Assembly: GCA_014799765.1 (NCBI GenBank)
Contig: JAAVHK010000086.1
Span: 1 to 5,766 of the forward strand
DNA: 5,766 nt
Direction: 5' to 3'
From: Ruminococcus sp.
Lineage (GTDB): Bacteria; Bacillota; Clostridia; Oscillospirales; Ruminococcaceae
Below are positions 1 to 5,766 of this stretch, one piece after another (within the stretch, counting starts at the first letter, position 1; each line of letters starts with the position of its first letter). A model generated the notes under the pieces. The model was not told where the DNA came from. It made no database searches and saw only the letters and a list, made by a program, of their open reading frames with translations. The position numbers were made by a program, and so were the translations under genes.

Positions 1-31
1 ATAAGTATGAATCTAAACATATTCCCCACAT
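1..31 (-). CDS. 5' end of an unidentified gene, truncated by the left window edge
   Basis: An ATG at 31-29 opens a reading frame that stays open to position 1. It gives only ten codons (MWGICLDSYL), too few to assign a family. The start is supported by context rather than by protein similarity: a G-rich Shine-Dalgarno sequence lies 7 nt upstream, and a perfect sigma-A promoter lies about 40 nt upstream, which would give a 5' UTR of roughly 30 nt. A second ATG 11 nt further in, in another frame, has poorer ribosome binding site spacing. With its own promoter after uvrA, the gene is probably a separate transcription unit. Its function cannot be judged from this window. Confidence 0.55.
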   Translation of the reverse strand, partial: MWGICLDSYL

Positions 32-38
32 AAACTTA

Positions 39-45
39 CCCCCCT
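39..45 (-). promoter_or_regulatory. Ribosome binding site of the left-edge gene
   Basis: The minus strand reads AGGGGGG, 7 nt before the ATG at position 31. It differs from AGGAGG by a single base over the core, and its spacing is normal for a Firmicute. It supports the ATG at 31 as the true start. Confidence 0.6.
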
Positions 46-69
46 GAATTTCGATTTATCTTAGTAATA

Positions 70-98
70 ATTATACATCAAAACCGTTAAATTGTCAA
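70..98 (-). promoter_or_regulatory. Consensus sigma-A promoter for the left-edge gene
   Basis: On the minus strand TTGACA (98-93) and TATAAT (75-70) are separated by exactly 17 nt. Both hexamers match the housekeeping sigma-70/sigma-A consensus perfectly. Transcription would start near position 63, giving a short leader of about 31 nt before the ATG at 31. The surrounding sequence is AT-rich, as expected upstream of a promoter. No operator-like inverted repeat was recognised over the promoter. A perfect promoter suggests strong basal transcription, but strength is an inference. Confidence 0.85.
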
Positions 99-101
99 TG
101 G

Positions 102-120
102 AAAAATCATAAGTGTTATG
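102..120 (-). terminator. Weak terminator-like hairpin downstream of uvrA
   Basis: About 30 nt after the uvrA stop codon the minus strand contains CATAA-CAC-TTATG (120-108), a 5-bp inverted repeat with a 3-nt loop, followed by A and then five T residues (106-102). The order of stem then T-run fits an intrinsic terminator, but the stem is short and has only one G-C pair, so it would be weak. It is the best candidate between uvrA and the next promoter, and read-through is quite possible. Confidence 0.3.
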
Positions 121-152
121 GCGAAAACTTCTTTATAAATGCCCTTATTTAA

Positions 153-2969
153 TTAAAGATATTTTTTCAGATATTGTCCGGTGTAGGAATCTTTACATTG
201 TGCGATTTCTTCAGGCGTACCCTGTGCAATAATCATACCGCCCTTGTCTCCACCCTCGTGACCTAAATCTATTATATGGTCGGCGACTTTTATCACATTG
301 AGATTATGTTCAATCACAAGTACGGTATTTCCCTGCTCCGTGAGTTTCTGAAGTACGTCAATCAGATTATGAACGTCGGCTGTATGAAGTCCTGTTGTTG
401 GTTCGTCGAGTATATATATAGTCTTTCCGGTGGAACGCTTTGACAATTCCGTTGAAAGTTTAACACGTTGTGCCTCACCGCCGGAAAGAGTTGTAGCGGA
501 TTGTCCTAATTTTATATATCCTAAACCTACTTCCTGTAAGATCTTAAGTTTCCGTGAAATCTTCGGCATATGGGCGAAAAATTCAACACCCTCGTCGACG
601 GTCATTTCCAGTACGTCGTAAATTGATTTGCCCTTGTATTTTACTTCAAGGGTTTCACGGTTATAACGTCTGCCGTTACAGACTTCGCACGGCACATAGA
701 CATCAGGTAAAAAATGCATCTCGATTTTTATTATGCCGTCACCTTCACACGATTCGCAACGCCCACCCTTTACGTTGAAAGAAAAACGTCCGCTTGTATA
801 ACCGTGTGCCTTGGCATCGGGAGTCTGTGCGAAAAGTTCCCGAATATCCGTAAAAACTCCGGTATAAGTCGCCGGATTTGAACGGGGTGTACGTCCTATC
901 GGTGACTGGTCAATACATATGACCTTGTCGAGATTTTCAAGACCGTCCATACTGTCAAATTTACCGGATTTTATCTTTGCCCGATTCAGTTTCATGGCGA
1001 GATGTTTATATATTACTTCATTGACTAACGAAGACTTCCCCGAACCTGATACGCCGGTAACGCATATCAGTTCCCCTAATGGTATTCTGACATCTATGTG
1101 TTTAAGGTTGTGTTCGTATGCTCCGTGTACTGTAAGAAATTTACCGTTTCCGGAACGTCTTTTCACAGGGACTTCAATTTTTTTCTTTCCGCTGAGATAC
1201 TGTCCGGTAATTGATTCCTTACATTCAAGTAAACCCTTAACGTCACCGGAATATACTACCCTACCACCGTTCACACCTGCTCCGATACCTATATCAACGA
1301 TATAATCCGCCGATAACATTGTATCGTCATCATGTTCCACGACTATCAGAGTATTTCCGGCATCTCTTAATTTTTTGAGTGTTGCAATAAGTTTATCGTT
1401 GTCACGCTGATGTAGTCCAATGCTTGGCTCGTCGAGAATGTACAACACCCCTACCAGTGATGACCCTATCTGTGTAGCAAGCCTTATACGCTGACTTTCT
1501 CCACCCGACAGTGTACCTGATGACCTCGAAAGTGTAAGATATTCCAGTCCGACACTTTTCAGAAATCCTAATCTTTCCTTAATTTCCTTTATAATCCGTC
1601 CGCCTATCATGAAATCGTGTTCCGAAAGTTTCAGATTTTCAAAGAAATCAAGACATTCTGTTACTGACATTTCCGTAATTTCATTGATATTCTTTCCGCC
1701 TACTGTTACCGCTAAATATTCCGGTTTAAGCCGTCTGCCGTGACATTCCGGACATTCTGTTTCACTCATATATTCTTCAATTTCATTCCGTGAACTCTCA
1801 CTGTTGGTATCTCTGTAACGTCGCATAAGATTATTTATTACGCCCTCGAAAGCTGTATTATAAGTCCCACCGCCTAAACTCTCCGGACGTTTAAGTGTAA
1901 GTTTTTCGCCTTTTGTACCGTACAGAAAAATATCAAGCTGATTTTTTTTCAGATTCTTCACCGGAATATCAAGCGGAATACCGTATTTTTCAGAAATCGC
2001 CCTGTAGTACATCATGGAGATTGAATTTTCTGTCAGACTGTTCCAACCGTGTGCATTTATAGCACCGTCTTTTATGGAAATGTTTCTGTCAGGTACGACT
2101 ATATCGGGGTCAATATGGCGGTACACCCCTAATCCCGTACAGTGCGGACACGCTCCCATAGGATTATTGAACGAAAACATTACCGGCTCTAACTCGCCTA
2201 TGCTGATATTATGTTCCGGACAGGCATAGCTTTGTGAAAATAATATTTCCTCACCGCCGATAATGTCAACTATCGCAAGTTCTCCCTGACTGAATACTGT
2301 TTCAAGACTATCCGCAAGCCTTGACTGTATGCCGTCCTTTATAATGAGCCTGTCCACAACTATTTCAATGTAATGCTTTACATTTTTTTCGGGTTTTATT
2401 TTTTCGTTTAAGTCATAAATAATGCCATCCACCCTGACACGTACAAAACCGCTTTTCCGGATATTTTCAAATTCTTTCTGAAAAGTTCCCTTTTTATTAC
2501 GTGCTATCGGTGCAAGTAACTGTATTTTGGTTTTTTCCGGAAGTGACATTATTCTGTCAACAATCTGGTCAATGCTCTGGTGTGAAATTTCCCTGTTGCA
2601 TATCGGACAGTGTGGGATTCCTGTTCTTGCATAAAGAAGCCTTAAATAATCGTATATTTCCGTGACCGTTCCGACAGTAGAACGTGGATTTTTTGAAGTG
2701 GTTTTCTGGTCAATGGATATCGCCGGTGAAAGTCCCTCTATACTGTCAAGGTCAGGTTTTTCCATCTGACCTAAAAACATTCGGGCATACGACGACAGAC
2801 TTTCTACATATTGTCTCTGACTGTCGGCGTATATTGTATCAGAGGCAAGTGAGGACTTTCCCGAACCTGAAAGCCCTGTCATTACTATCAGTTTATCACG
2901 TGGGATTTCAAGGTCAATATTTTTAAGATTGTTTGCCCTCGCACCACGTATGATAATTTTATCAGTCAT
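153..2969 (-). CDS. uvrA: UvrA, excinuclease ABC subunit A (nucleotide excision repair)
   Basis: UvrA is the ATP-dependent damage sensor of nucleotide excision repair. As a dimer it finds distorted DNA and loads UvrB. The protein has 938 residues, normal for the family, with two ABC ATPase halves. The first half has Walker A GLSGSGKSS (32-40), signature LSGGE (487-491) and Walker B LDEPSIGLH (about 511-519). The second has GVSGSGKSS (639-647), LSGGE (828-832) and LDEPTTGLH (about 851-859). Putative zinc ligands are C121/C124 with C406/C409; C250, H253, C274 and C277; and the DNA-contacting C738/C741-C761/C764 finger. I chose the ATG at 2969 because GGAGGG lies 8 nt upstream. A longer in-frame start (TTG at 2987) lies upstream of that ribosome binding site and would add six unlikely residues. 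The ATG overlaps the NADAR gene's stop by 8 nt, suggesting translational coupling. No frameshift or missing motif is visible. Confidence 0.98.
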   Translation of the reverse strand: MTDKIIIRGARANNLKNIDLEIPRDKLIVMTGLSGSGKSSLASDTIYADSQRQYVESLSSYARMFLGQMEKPDLDSIEGLSPAISIDQKTTSKNPRSTVGTVTEIYDYLRLLYARTGIPHCPICNREISHQSIDQIVDRIMSLPEKTKIQLLAPIARNKKGTFQKEFENIRKSGFVRVRVDGIIYDLNEKIKPEKNVKHYIEIVVDRLIIKDGIQSRLADSLETVFSQGELAIVDIIGGEEILFSQSYACPEHNISIGELEPVMFSFNNPMGACPHCTGLGVYRHIDPDIVVPDRNISIKDGAINAHGWNSLTENSISMMYYRAISEKYGIPLDIPVKNLKKNQLDIFLYGTKGEKLTLKRPESLGGGTYNTAFEGVINNLMRRYRDTNSESSRNEIEEYMSETECPECHGRRLKPEYLAVTVGGKNINEITEMSVTECLDFFENLKLSEHDFMIGGRIIKEIKERLGFLKSVGLEYLTLSRSSGTLSGGESQRIRLATQIGSSLVGVLYILDEPSIGLHQRDNDKLIATLKKLRDAGNTLIVVEHDDDTMLSADYIVDIGIGAGVNGGRVVYSGDVKGLLECKESITGQYLSGKKKIEVPVKRRSGNGKFLTVHGAYEHNLKHIDVRIPLGELICVTGVSGSGKSSLVNEVIYKHLAMKLNRAKIKSGKFDSMDGLENLDKVICIDQSPIGRTPRSNPATYTGVFTDIRELFAQTPDAKAHGYTSGRFSFNVKGGRCESCEGDGIIKIEMHFLPDVYVPCEVCNGRRYNRETLEVKYKGKSIYDVLEMTVDEGVEFFAHMPKISRKLKILQEVGLGYIKLGQSATTLSGGEAQRVKLSTELSKRSTGKTIYILDEPTTGLHTADVHNLIDVLQKLTEQGNTVLVIEHNLNVIKVADHIIDLGHEGGDKGGMIIAQGTPEEIAQCKDSYTGQYLKKYL

Positions 2970-3525
2970 TGCCGATTCCCTCCGCAAGCATATCTCTTAC
3001 TTCCATTAAACAGAATCCTAAAAGATTTTCGCCTTTCCATATAGCCGGATTTTCTATTCCGTCAGTATTTGCAGGCATACCTATTCCCCATATCTTATCA
3101 TAGGGGCTTGCTTCTACAATAATGCGTTTTCCGGTTTTCAGCAGAAATTCTTTCAGTTCAGGATTCTGTGAGAATTTAGCGTAGTTTCCCTTTATGACTA
3201 TATCTGTTTTATGTTCGTTCCATATTTTTTCATTGAAATTACGTATTTTTCTGCCGAGTGCCTTGAATTGTTTCGGGTGTTTCGCCGACATTATTTCCTT
3301 GTTTATTTCGGTATCGCCGAAAAGCATAGCTTTCTGTGACATCATGTACTGTTCAGCGGTGGAGTATTCCACGCCGTCGACGGTGAACTTACAGTTATAC
3401 CACTGGCTCAGACAGGTTTTAGTGATTGTGCCATCCGGCGAGGGAGTATGTCCCCAGAAAAAAACATATTTTAATTTTTCTTTTTTATCAAATCTTTCAC
3501 GAATATCTGTTACTGAATACTTCAT
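2962..3525 (-). CDS. NADAR/YbiA-family protein (predicted N-glycosidase or ADP-ribosyl-guanine hydrolase)
   Basis: This 187-residue protein shows the NADAR (DUF1768/COG3236, YbiA-like) pattern throughout: FFWG at 22-25, LSQWY at 39-43, YSTAEQYMMSQKA at 54-66 including the conserved acidic E58, LGRKIRNF at 90-97, NYAKFSQNPELKEFLL at 114-129, a D143-x2-W146-G-x-G motif, and a C-terminal LLGFCLMEVRD at 168-178. There is no signal peptide or membrane segment, so it is cytosolic. Known family activities are N-glycosidic hydrolysis of riboflavin-pathway intermediates (E. coli YbiA) and, in other members, removal of ADP-ribose from guanine in DNA, including as antitoxin to DarT-type toxins. Which applies here cannot be told from sequence. 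The gene sits 1 nt after the uvrB stop and overlaps uvrA by 8 nt, so a DNA-repair role is a reasonable inference. No DarT-like toxin is visible in the window. The ATG at 3525 has a good AAGGAAG ribosome binding site. Confidence 0.92.
   Translation of the reverse strand: MKYSVTDIRERFDKKEKLKYVFFWGHTPSPDGTITKTCLSQWYNCKFTVDGVEYSTAEQYMMSQKAMLFGDTEINKEIMSAKHPKQFKALGRKIRNFNEKIWNEHKTDIVIKGNYAKFSQNPELKEFLLKTGKRIIVEASPYDKIWGIGMPANTDGIENPAIWKGENLLGFCLMEVRDMLAEGIGND
2977..2983 (-). promoter_or_regulatory. Ribosome binding site that fixes the uvrA start
   Basis: The minus strand reads GGAGGGA, placed 8 nt before the ATG at 2969 and inside the last codons of the NADAR gene. It decides between this ATG and the upstream in-frame TTG at 2987, because a Shine-Dalgarno sequence must precede its start codon. 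Confidence 0.85.
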
Positions 3526-3526
3526 T

Positions 3527-5488
3527 TTATTTACTTCCTTTCAGTTCGTTTATCTTGTCACGGAGATATATAGCGTGTTCAAACTCCAGCATTTTTGCGG
3601 ATATTTTCATTTCTTCGGTGAGTTTTTCTATAAGTTCATTACGTTCTTTGACGGTCAGCTTTTTGTCACCGGATTTTTCAAGTTTTTTCTTTGATGTTAT
3701 TTCCAGTACGTCACGGACATCTTTTATAATAGTCTCCGGAATTATACCGTGTTCCTGATTATATGCTATCTGTAAAGCCCGTCGGCGTTCAGTTTCGACT
3801 ATGGCACGCTCCATAGAGCCTGTAACCTCGTCGGCGTACATTATGACCTGCCCATGACTGTTTCGGGCGGAACGTCCTATTGTCTGAATCAATGACGTTT
3901 CACTTCTTAAAAAACCTTCTTTGTCGGCGTCGAGTATCGCAACAAGGCTTACTTCCGGAATGTCAAGCCCCTCACGGAGAAGATTTATTCCCACAAGGAC
4001 ATCAAATACACCGTTTCTTAAATCCCTGATAATTTCCATACGCTCTATGGTGTCGATATCGTGGTGCAGATAACGTACTTTTATACCTAAACGTCCGTAA
4101 TATTCCGTGAGATTCTCCGCCATTTTCTTCGTAAGCGTAGTAATTAATACACGTTCATTTTTTGCGATACGTGCGTTAATTTCTGAAAATAAATCGTCTA
4201 TCTGTCCTACTGTGGACTTGACTGTTATTTCAGGGTCAACAAGTCCGGTAGGTCTTATTACCTGCTCCACGATTATATCAGTTTTTTCACGCTCCAGTTT
4301 AGACGGTGTAGCACTTACGTATACAGCCTGATTTATATGTGCGTTGAACTCTTCAAAATTCAGCGGTCTGTTATCGTATGCACTCGGTAATCTGAATCCA
4401 TAGTCTATAAGCGTTGACTTTCTTGCACGGTCACCGGCGTACATTGCACGTACCTGCGGTAATGTTACGTGACTTTCGTCTACTATCAACAGAAAATCTT
4501 TCGGGAAATGGTCAAGTAACGTCTGTGGTGTACTTCCGGCAGGTCTTCCGGCAAGTATTCGGGAATAATTCTCTACTCCGCTACAGTAGCCGACTTCTCT
4601 TAACATTTCCATATCGTAATGTGTCCGCTGTTCGATTCGCTGTGCTTCTATGAGTTTATTGTTTGCCGTGAAATATTCTATACGTTCGGCAAGTTCTTTG
4701 TCGATTTCCTCAAGGGCTGATTCTATTCTGTCGTCGCTCACGACGTAATGTGATGCCGGAAATATCGCTACATGACTTACTACCGCTTTTACCTCACCGG
4801 TAACAGCATTTATTTCTGATATACGGTCTATTTCGTCCCCGAAATACTCTACACGTATCGCTGTATCACTCGACATTGCCGGAAATATTTCCACAACATC
4901 ACCACGTACCCTGAATTTATTTCTTTCAAAAGATATGTCGTTTCTTTCATAGCGGATTTTTACAAGTTCGTTTATAAGCTGTTCCCTTGATTTTTCCATA
5001 CCCTGACGTACCGAAACTACCATTGACCTGTATTCCTCCGGACTTCCCAGCGAATATATACACGAAACACTCGCTACTATTATTACGTCCCGACGCTCTG
5101 CCAGTGCAGTAGTTGCAGAATGTCTTAACTTGTCTATCTCTTCATTTATAGAGGAATCCTTTTCAATATAGCTGTCCGTACTCGGTATGTACGCTTCCGG
5201 CTGATAGTAATCATAATATGATACAAAATATTCTACTGCATTTTCAGGAAAAAATTCCCGAAACTCCGCACATAACTGTCCGGCAAGTATCTTGTTATGT
5301 GCCAGTACAAGTGTAGGCTTGTTCACTCGTGCTATGACGTTCGCCATTGTGAAAGTCTTTCCCGAACCGGTTACGCCTAAAAGAATCTGTTCTTTTTTTC
5401 CCGACTGTATACCCTGTACGAGTTTTTCAATCGCTTGTGGCTGGTCACCGGCAGGAGCGTACTTTGAATGAAGTACAAAATTTTTCAT
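3527..5488 (-). CDS. uvrB: UvrB, excinuclease ABC subunit B (nucleotide excision repair)
   Basis: UvrB takes over damaged DNA from UvrA, verifies the lesion by threading one strand behind a beta-hairpin, and recruits UvrC for incision. The protein has 653 residues, slightly under the roughly 660-670 usual for the family, and looks complete. Visible elements are Walker A GVTGSGKT (38-45); the aromatic-rich hairpin region from about 91 to 115 (YYDYYQPEAYIP); Walker B/motif II DESH (337-340); the ATPase motif around VSATP; helicase motif V near 500-526 (LREGLDIPEVSL); motif VI QTIGRSAR (535-542); and a C-terminal UVR domain at about 616-650 that binds UvrC and UvrA. The ATG at 5488 has AAGGAG 8 nt upstream and shares ATGA with the hsdS stop. 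No uvrC is present in the window. No LexA/DinR-type GAAC-N4-GTTC box was seen in the available 278 nt upstream. Confidence 0.98.
   Translation of the reverse strand: MKNFVLHSKYAPAGDQPQAIEKLVQGIQSGKKEQILLGVTGSGKTFTMANVIARVNKPTLVLAHNKILAGQLCAEFREFFPENAVEYFVSYYDYYQPEAYIPSTDSYIEKDSSINEEIDKLRHSATTALAERRDVIIVASVSCIYSLGSPEEYRSMVVSVRQGMEKSREQLINELVKIRYERNDISFERNKFRVRGDVVEIFPAMSSDTAIRVEYFGDEIDRISEINAVTGEVKAVVSHVAIFPASHYVVSDDRIESALEEIDKELAERIEYFTANNKLIEAQRIEQRTHYDMEMLREVGYCSGVENYSRILAGRPAGSTPQTLLDHFPKDFLLIVDESHVTLPQVRAMYAGDRARKSTLIDYGFRLPSAYDNRPLNFEEFNAHINQAVYVSATPSKLEREKTDIIVEQVIRPTGLVDPEITVKSTVGQIDDLFSEINARIAKNERVLITTLTKKMAENLTEYYGRLGIKVRYLHHDIDTIERMEIIRDLRNGVFDVLVGINLLREGLDIPEVSLVAILDADKEGFLRSETSLIQTIGRSARNSHGQVIMYADEVTGSMERAIVETERRRALQIAYNQEHGIIPETIIKDVRDVLEITSKKKLEKSGDKKLTVKERNELIEKLTEEMKISAKMLEFEHAIYLRDKINELKGSK
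3534..3540 (-). promoter_or_regulatory. Ribosome binding site of the NADAR gene
   Basis: The minus strand reads AAGGAAG, about 8 nt before the ATG at 3525 and inside the final codons of uvrB. With only 1 nt between the uvrB stop and this start, terminating ribosomes could re-initiate here. Confidence 0.75.
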
Positions 5489-5766
5489 TTTTTCAACTCC
5501 TTAAAAGTCAAAAATTTATCCCTGTAGTATTCGTATTGTTTTTGTCTCAATTCAGTTTCACGCTTCAAAAGTTCTATCATTTCAGTGAATTTATCAAGTA
5601 TACTGACAATTTCACGCTGTACTTCTAAAGGCGGAAACGGAATTACAAGATTTTCAATAACTGTACGTGATAATCTCGGAATACTTGCTTTTCTTACTTT
5701 TGCAAGAATATTCTGTTTATTTTTTAACATGACAAAGTAAAGATAACGGCTGTCAAGAGTTTCAGG
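5485..5766 (-). CDS. hsdS: C-terminal part of a type I restriction-modification specificity subunit (HsdS)
   Basis: HsdS is the DNA-recognition subunit of type I restriction-modification enzymes. It has two target-recognition domains separated by helical conserved regions, and it joins HsdM (methylase) and HsdR (restriction). Only the last 93 residues are in the window; the frame stays open through position 5766, so the Met at 5730 is internal and not a start. The visible part begins with PETLDSRYLYFV, the end of the second target-recognition domain. It continues with IENLVIPFPPLEVQREIVSILDKF-type sequence, then the charged C-terminal helix ending in LRQKQYEYYRDKFLTF, a hallmark of the family. 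The TGA stop overlaps the uvrB ATG. Whether hsdM and hsdR lie upstream, or this is an orphan specificity gene, cannot be seen. Confidence 0.93.
   Translation of the reverse strand, partial: PETLDSRYLYFVMLKNKQNILAKVRKASIPRLSRTVIENLVIPFPPLEVQREIVSILDKFTEMIELLKRETELRQKQYEYYRDKFLTFKELKK
5497..5502 (-). promoter_or_regulatory. Ribosome binding site of uvrB
   Basis: The minus strand reads AAGGAG, exactly 8 nt before the ATG at 5488 and inside the last codons of hsdS. It is near-consensus and allows uvrB to be translated independently as well as by coupling through the ATGA overlap. Confidence 0.85.

Noticed and set aside
919..1305. Plus-strand open frame of 128 codons opposite uvrA
   Set aside because: It is antisense to the well-conserved second ATPase half of uvrA and has no family resemblance.
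2970..2987. Upstream in-frame TTG start for uvrA, adding six residues
   Set aside because: It lies before the GGAGGG ribosome binding site, lacks a good one of its own, and the added residues are not part of the UvrA fold; the ATG at 2969 fits better.
3374..3383. Ten-base palindrome CCGTCGACGG as a possible operator
   Set aside because: It lies inside the NADAR coding sequence, encodes part of a conserved stretch (TVDGV), and has no matching copy near a promoter; chance is sufficient.
3194..3758. Two overlapping plus-strand open frames of 166 and 110 codons
   Set aside because: They lie opposite the NADAR and uvrB genes, are rich in Phe, Ser and Leu as expected for antisense shadows, and have no recognisable domain.
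5485..5730. A standalone 81-residue small protein starting at the ATG at 5730
   Set aside because: The frame is open to the window edge, and the upstream residues (LDSRYLYFV) match the HsdS second target-recognition domain, so this Met is internal to a truncated hsdS.
5730..5757. TTGACA on the minus strand at 5757-5752 as a possible internal promoter for uvrB
   Set aside because: No acceptable TATAAT-like hexamer follows at 16-18 nt; the bases there read GTCATG, and the stretch is hsdS coding sequence.

Overview
The window reads almost entirely from the minus strand and carries a compact DNA-repair gene cluster from what looks like a low-to-mid GC member of the Clostridia, possibly Ruminococcus/Oscillospiraceae. 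The taxonomic guess rests on the moderately AT-rich sequence, strong AGGAGG-type ribosome binding sites, a consensus sigma-A promoter, the standard genetic code, and Firmicute-style UvrA/UvrB proteins. It is an inference without database support.

In transcription order (high to low coordinates) the genes are: the C-terminal end of a type I restriction-modification specificity subunit (hsdS, cut by the right window edge); uvrB (653 aa); a 187-aa NADAR/YbiA-family protein; and uvrA (938 aa). The junctions are extremely tight: hsdS and uvrB share a 4-nt ATGA overlap, uvrB and the NADAR gene are 1 nt apart, and the NADAR gene and uvrA overlap by 8 nt. All three internal starts have good Shine-Dalgarno sequences. 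No promoter or LexA-type operator was seen between these genes, so they are probably one transcript driven from outside the window or from within hsdS.

UvrA and UvrB are the damage-recognition proteins of nucleotide excision repair. Both appear complete, with all key ATPase, zinc and UvrB hairpin motifs. The unusual element is the NADAR protein between them. This family includes enzymes reported to remove ADP-ribose from guanine in DNA and YbiA-type N-glycosidases, so the locus may join base-adduct reversal to excision repair.

Left of uvrA (positions 1-152) there is a weak terminator-like hairpin, then a perfect TTGACA-17-TATAAT promoter, a G-rich ribosome binding site and the first ten codons of another minus-strand gene that runs off the left edge. 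No RNA genes, CRISPR arrays, insertion sequences or notable repeats were recognised.
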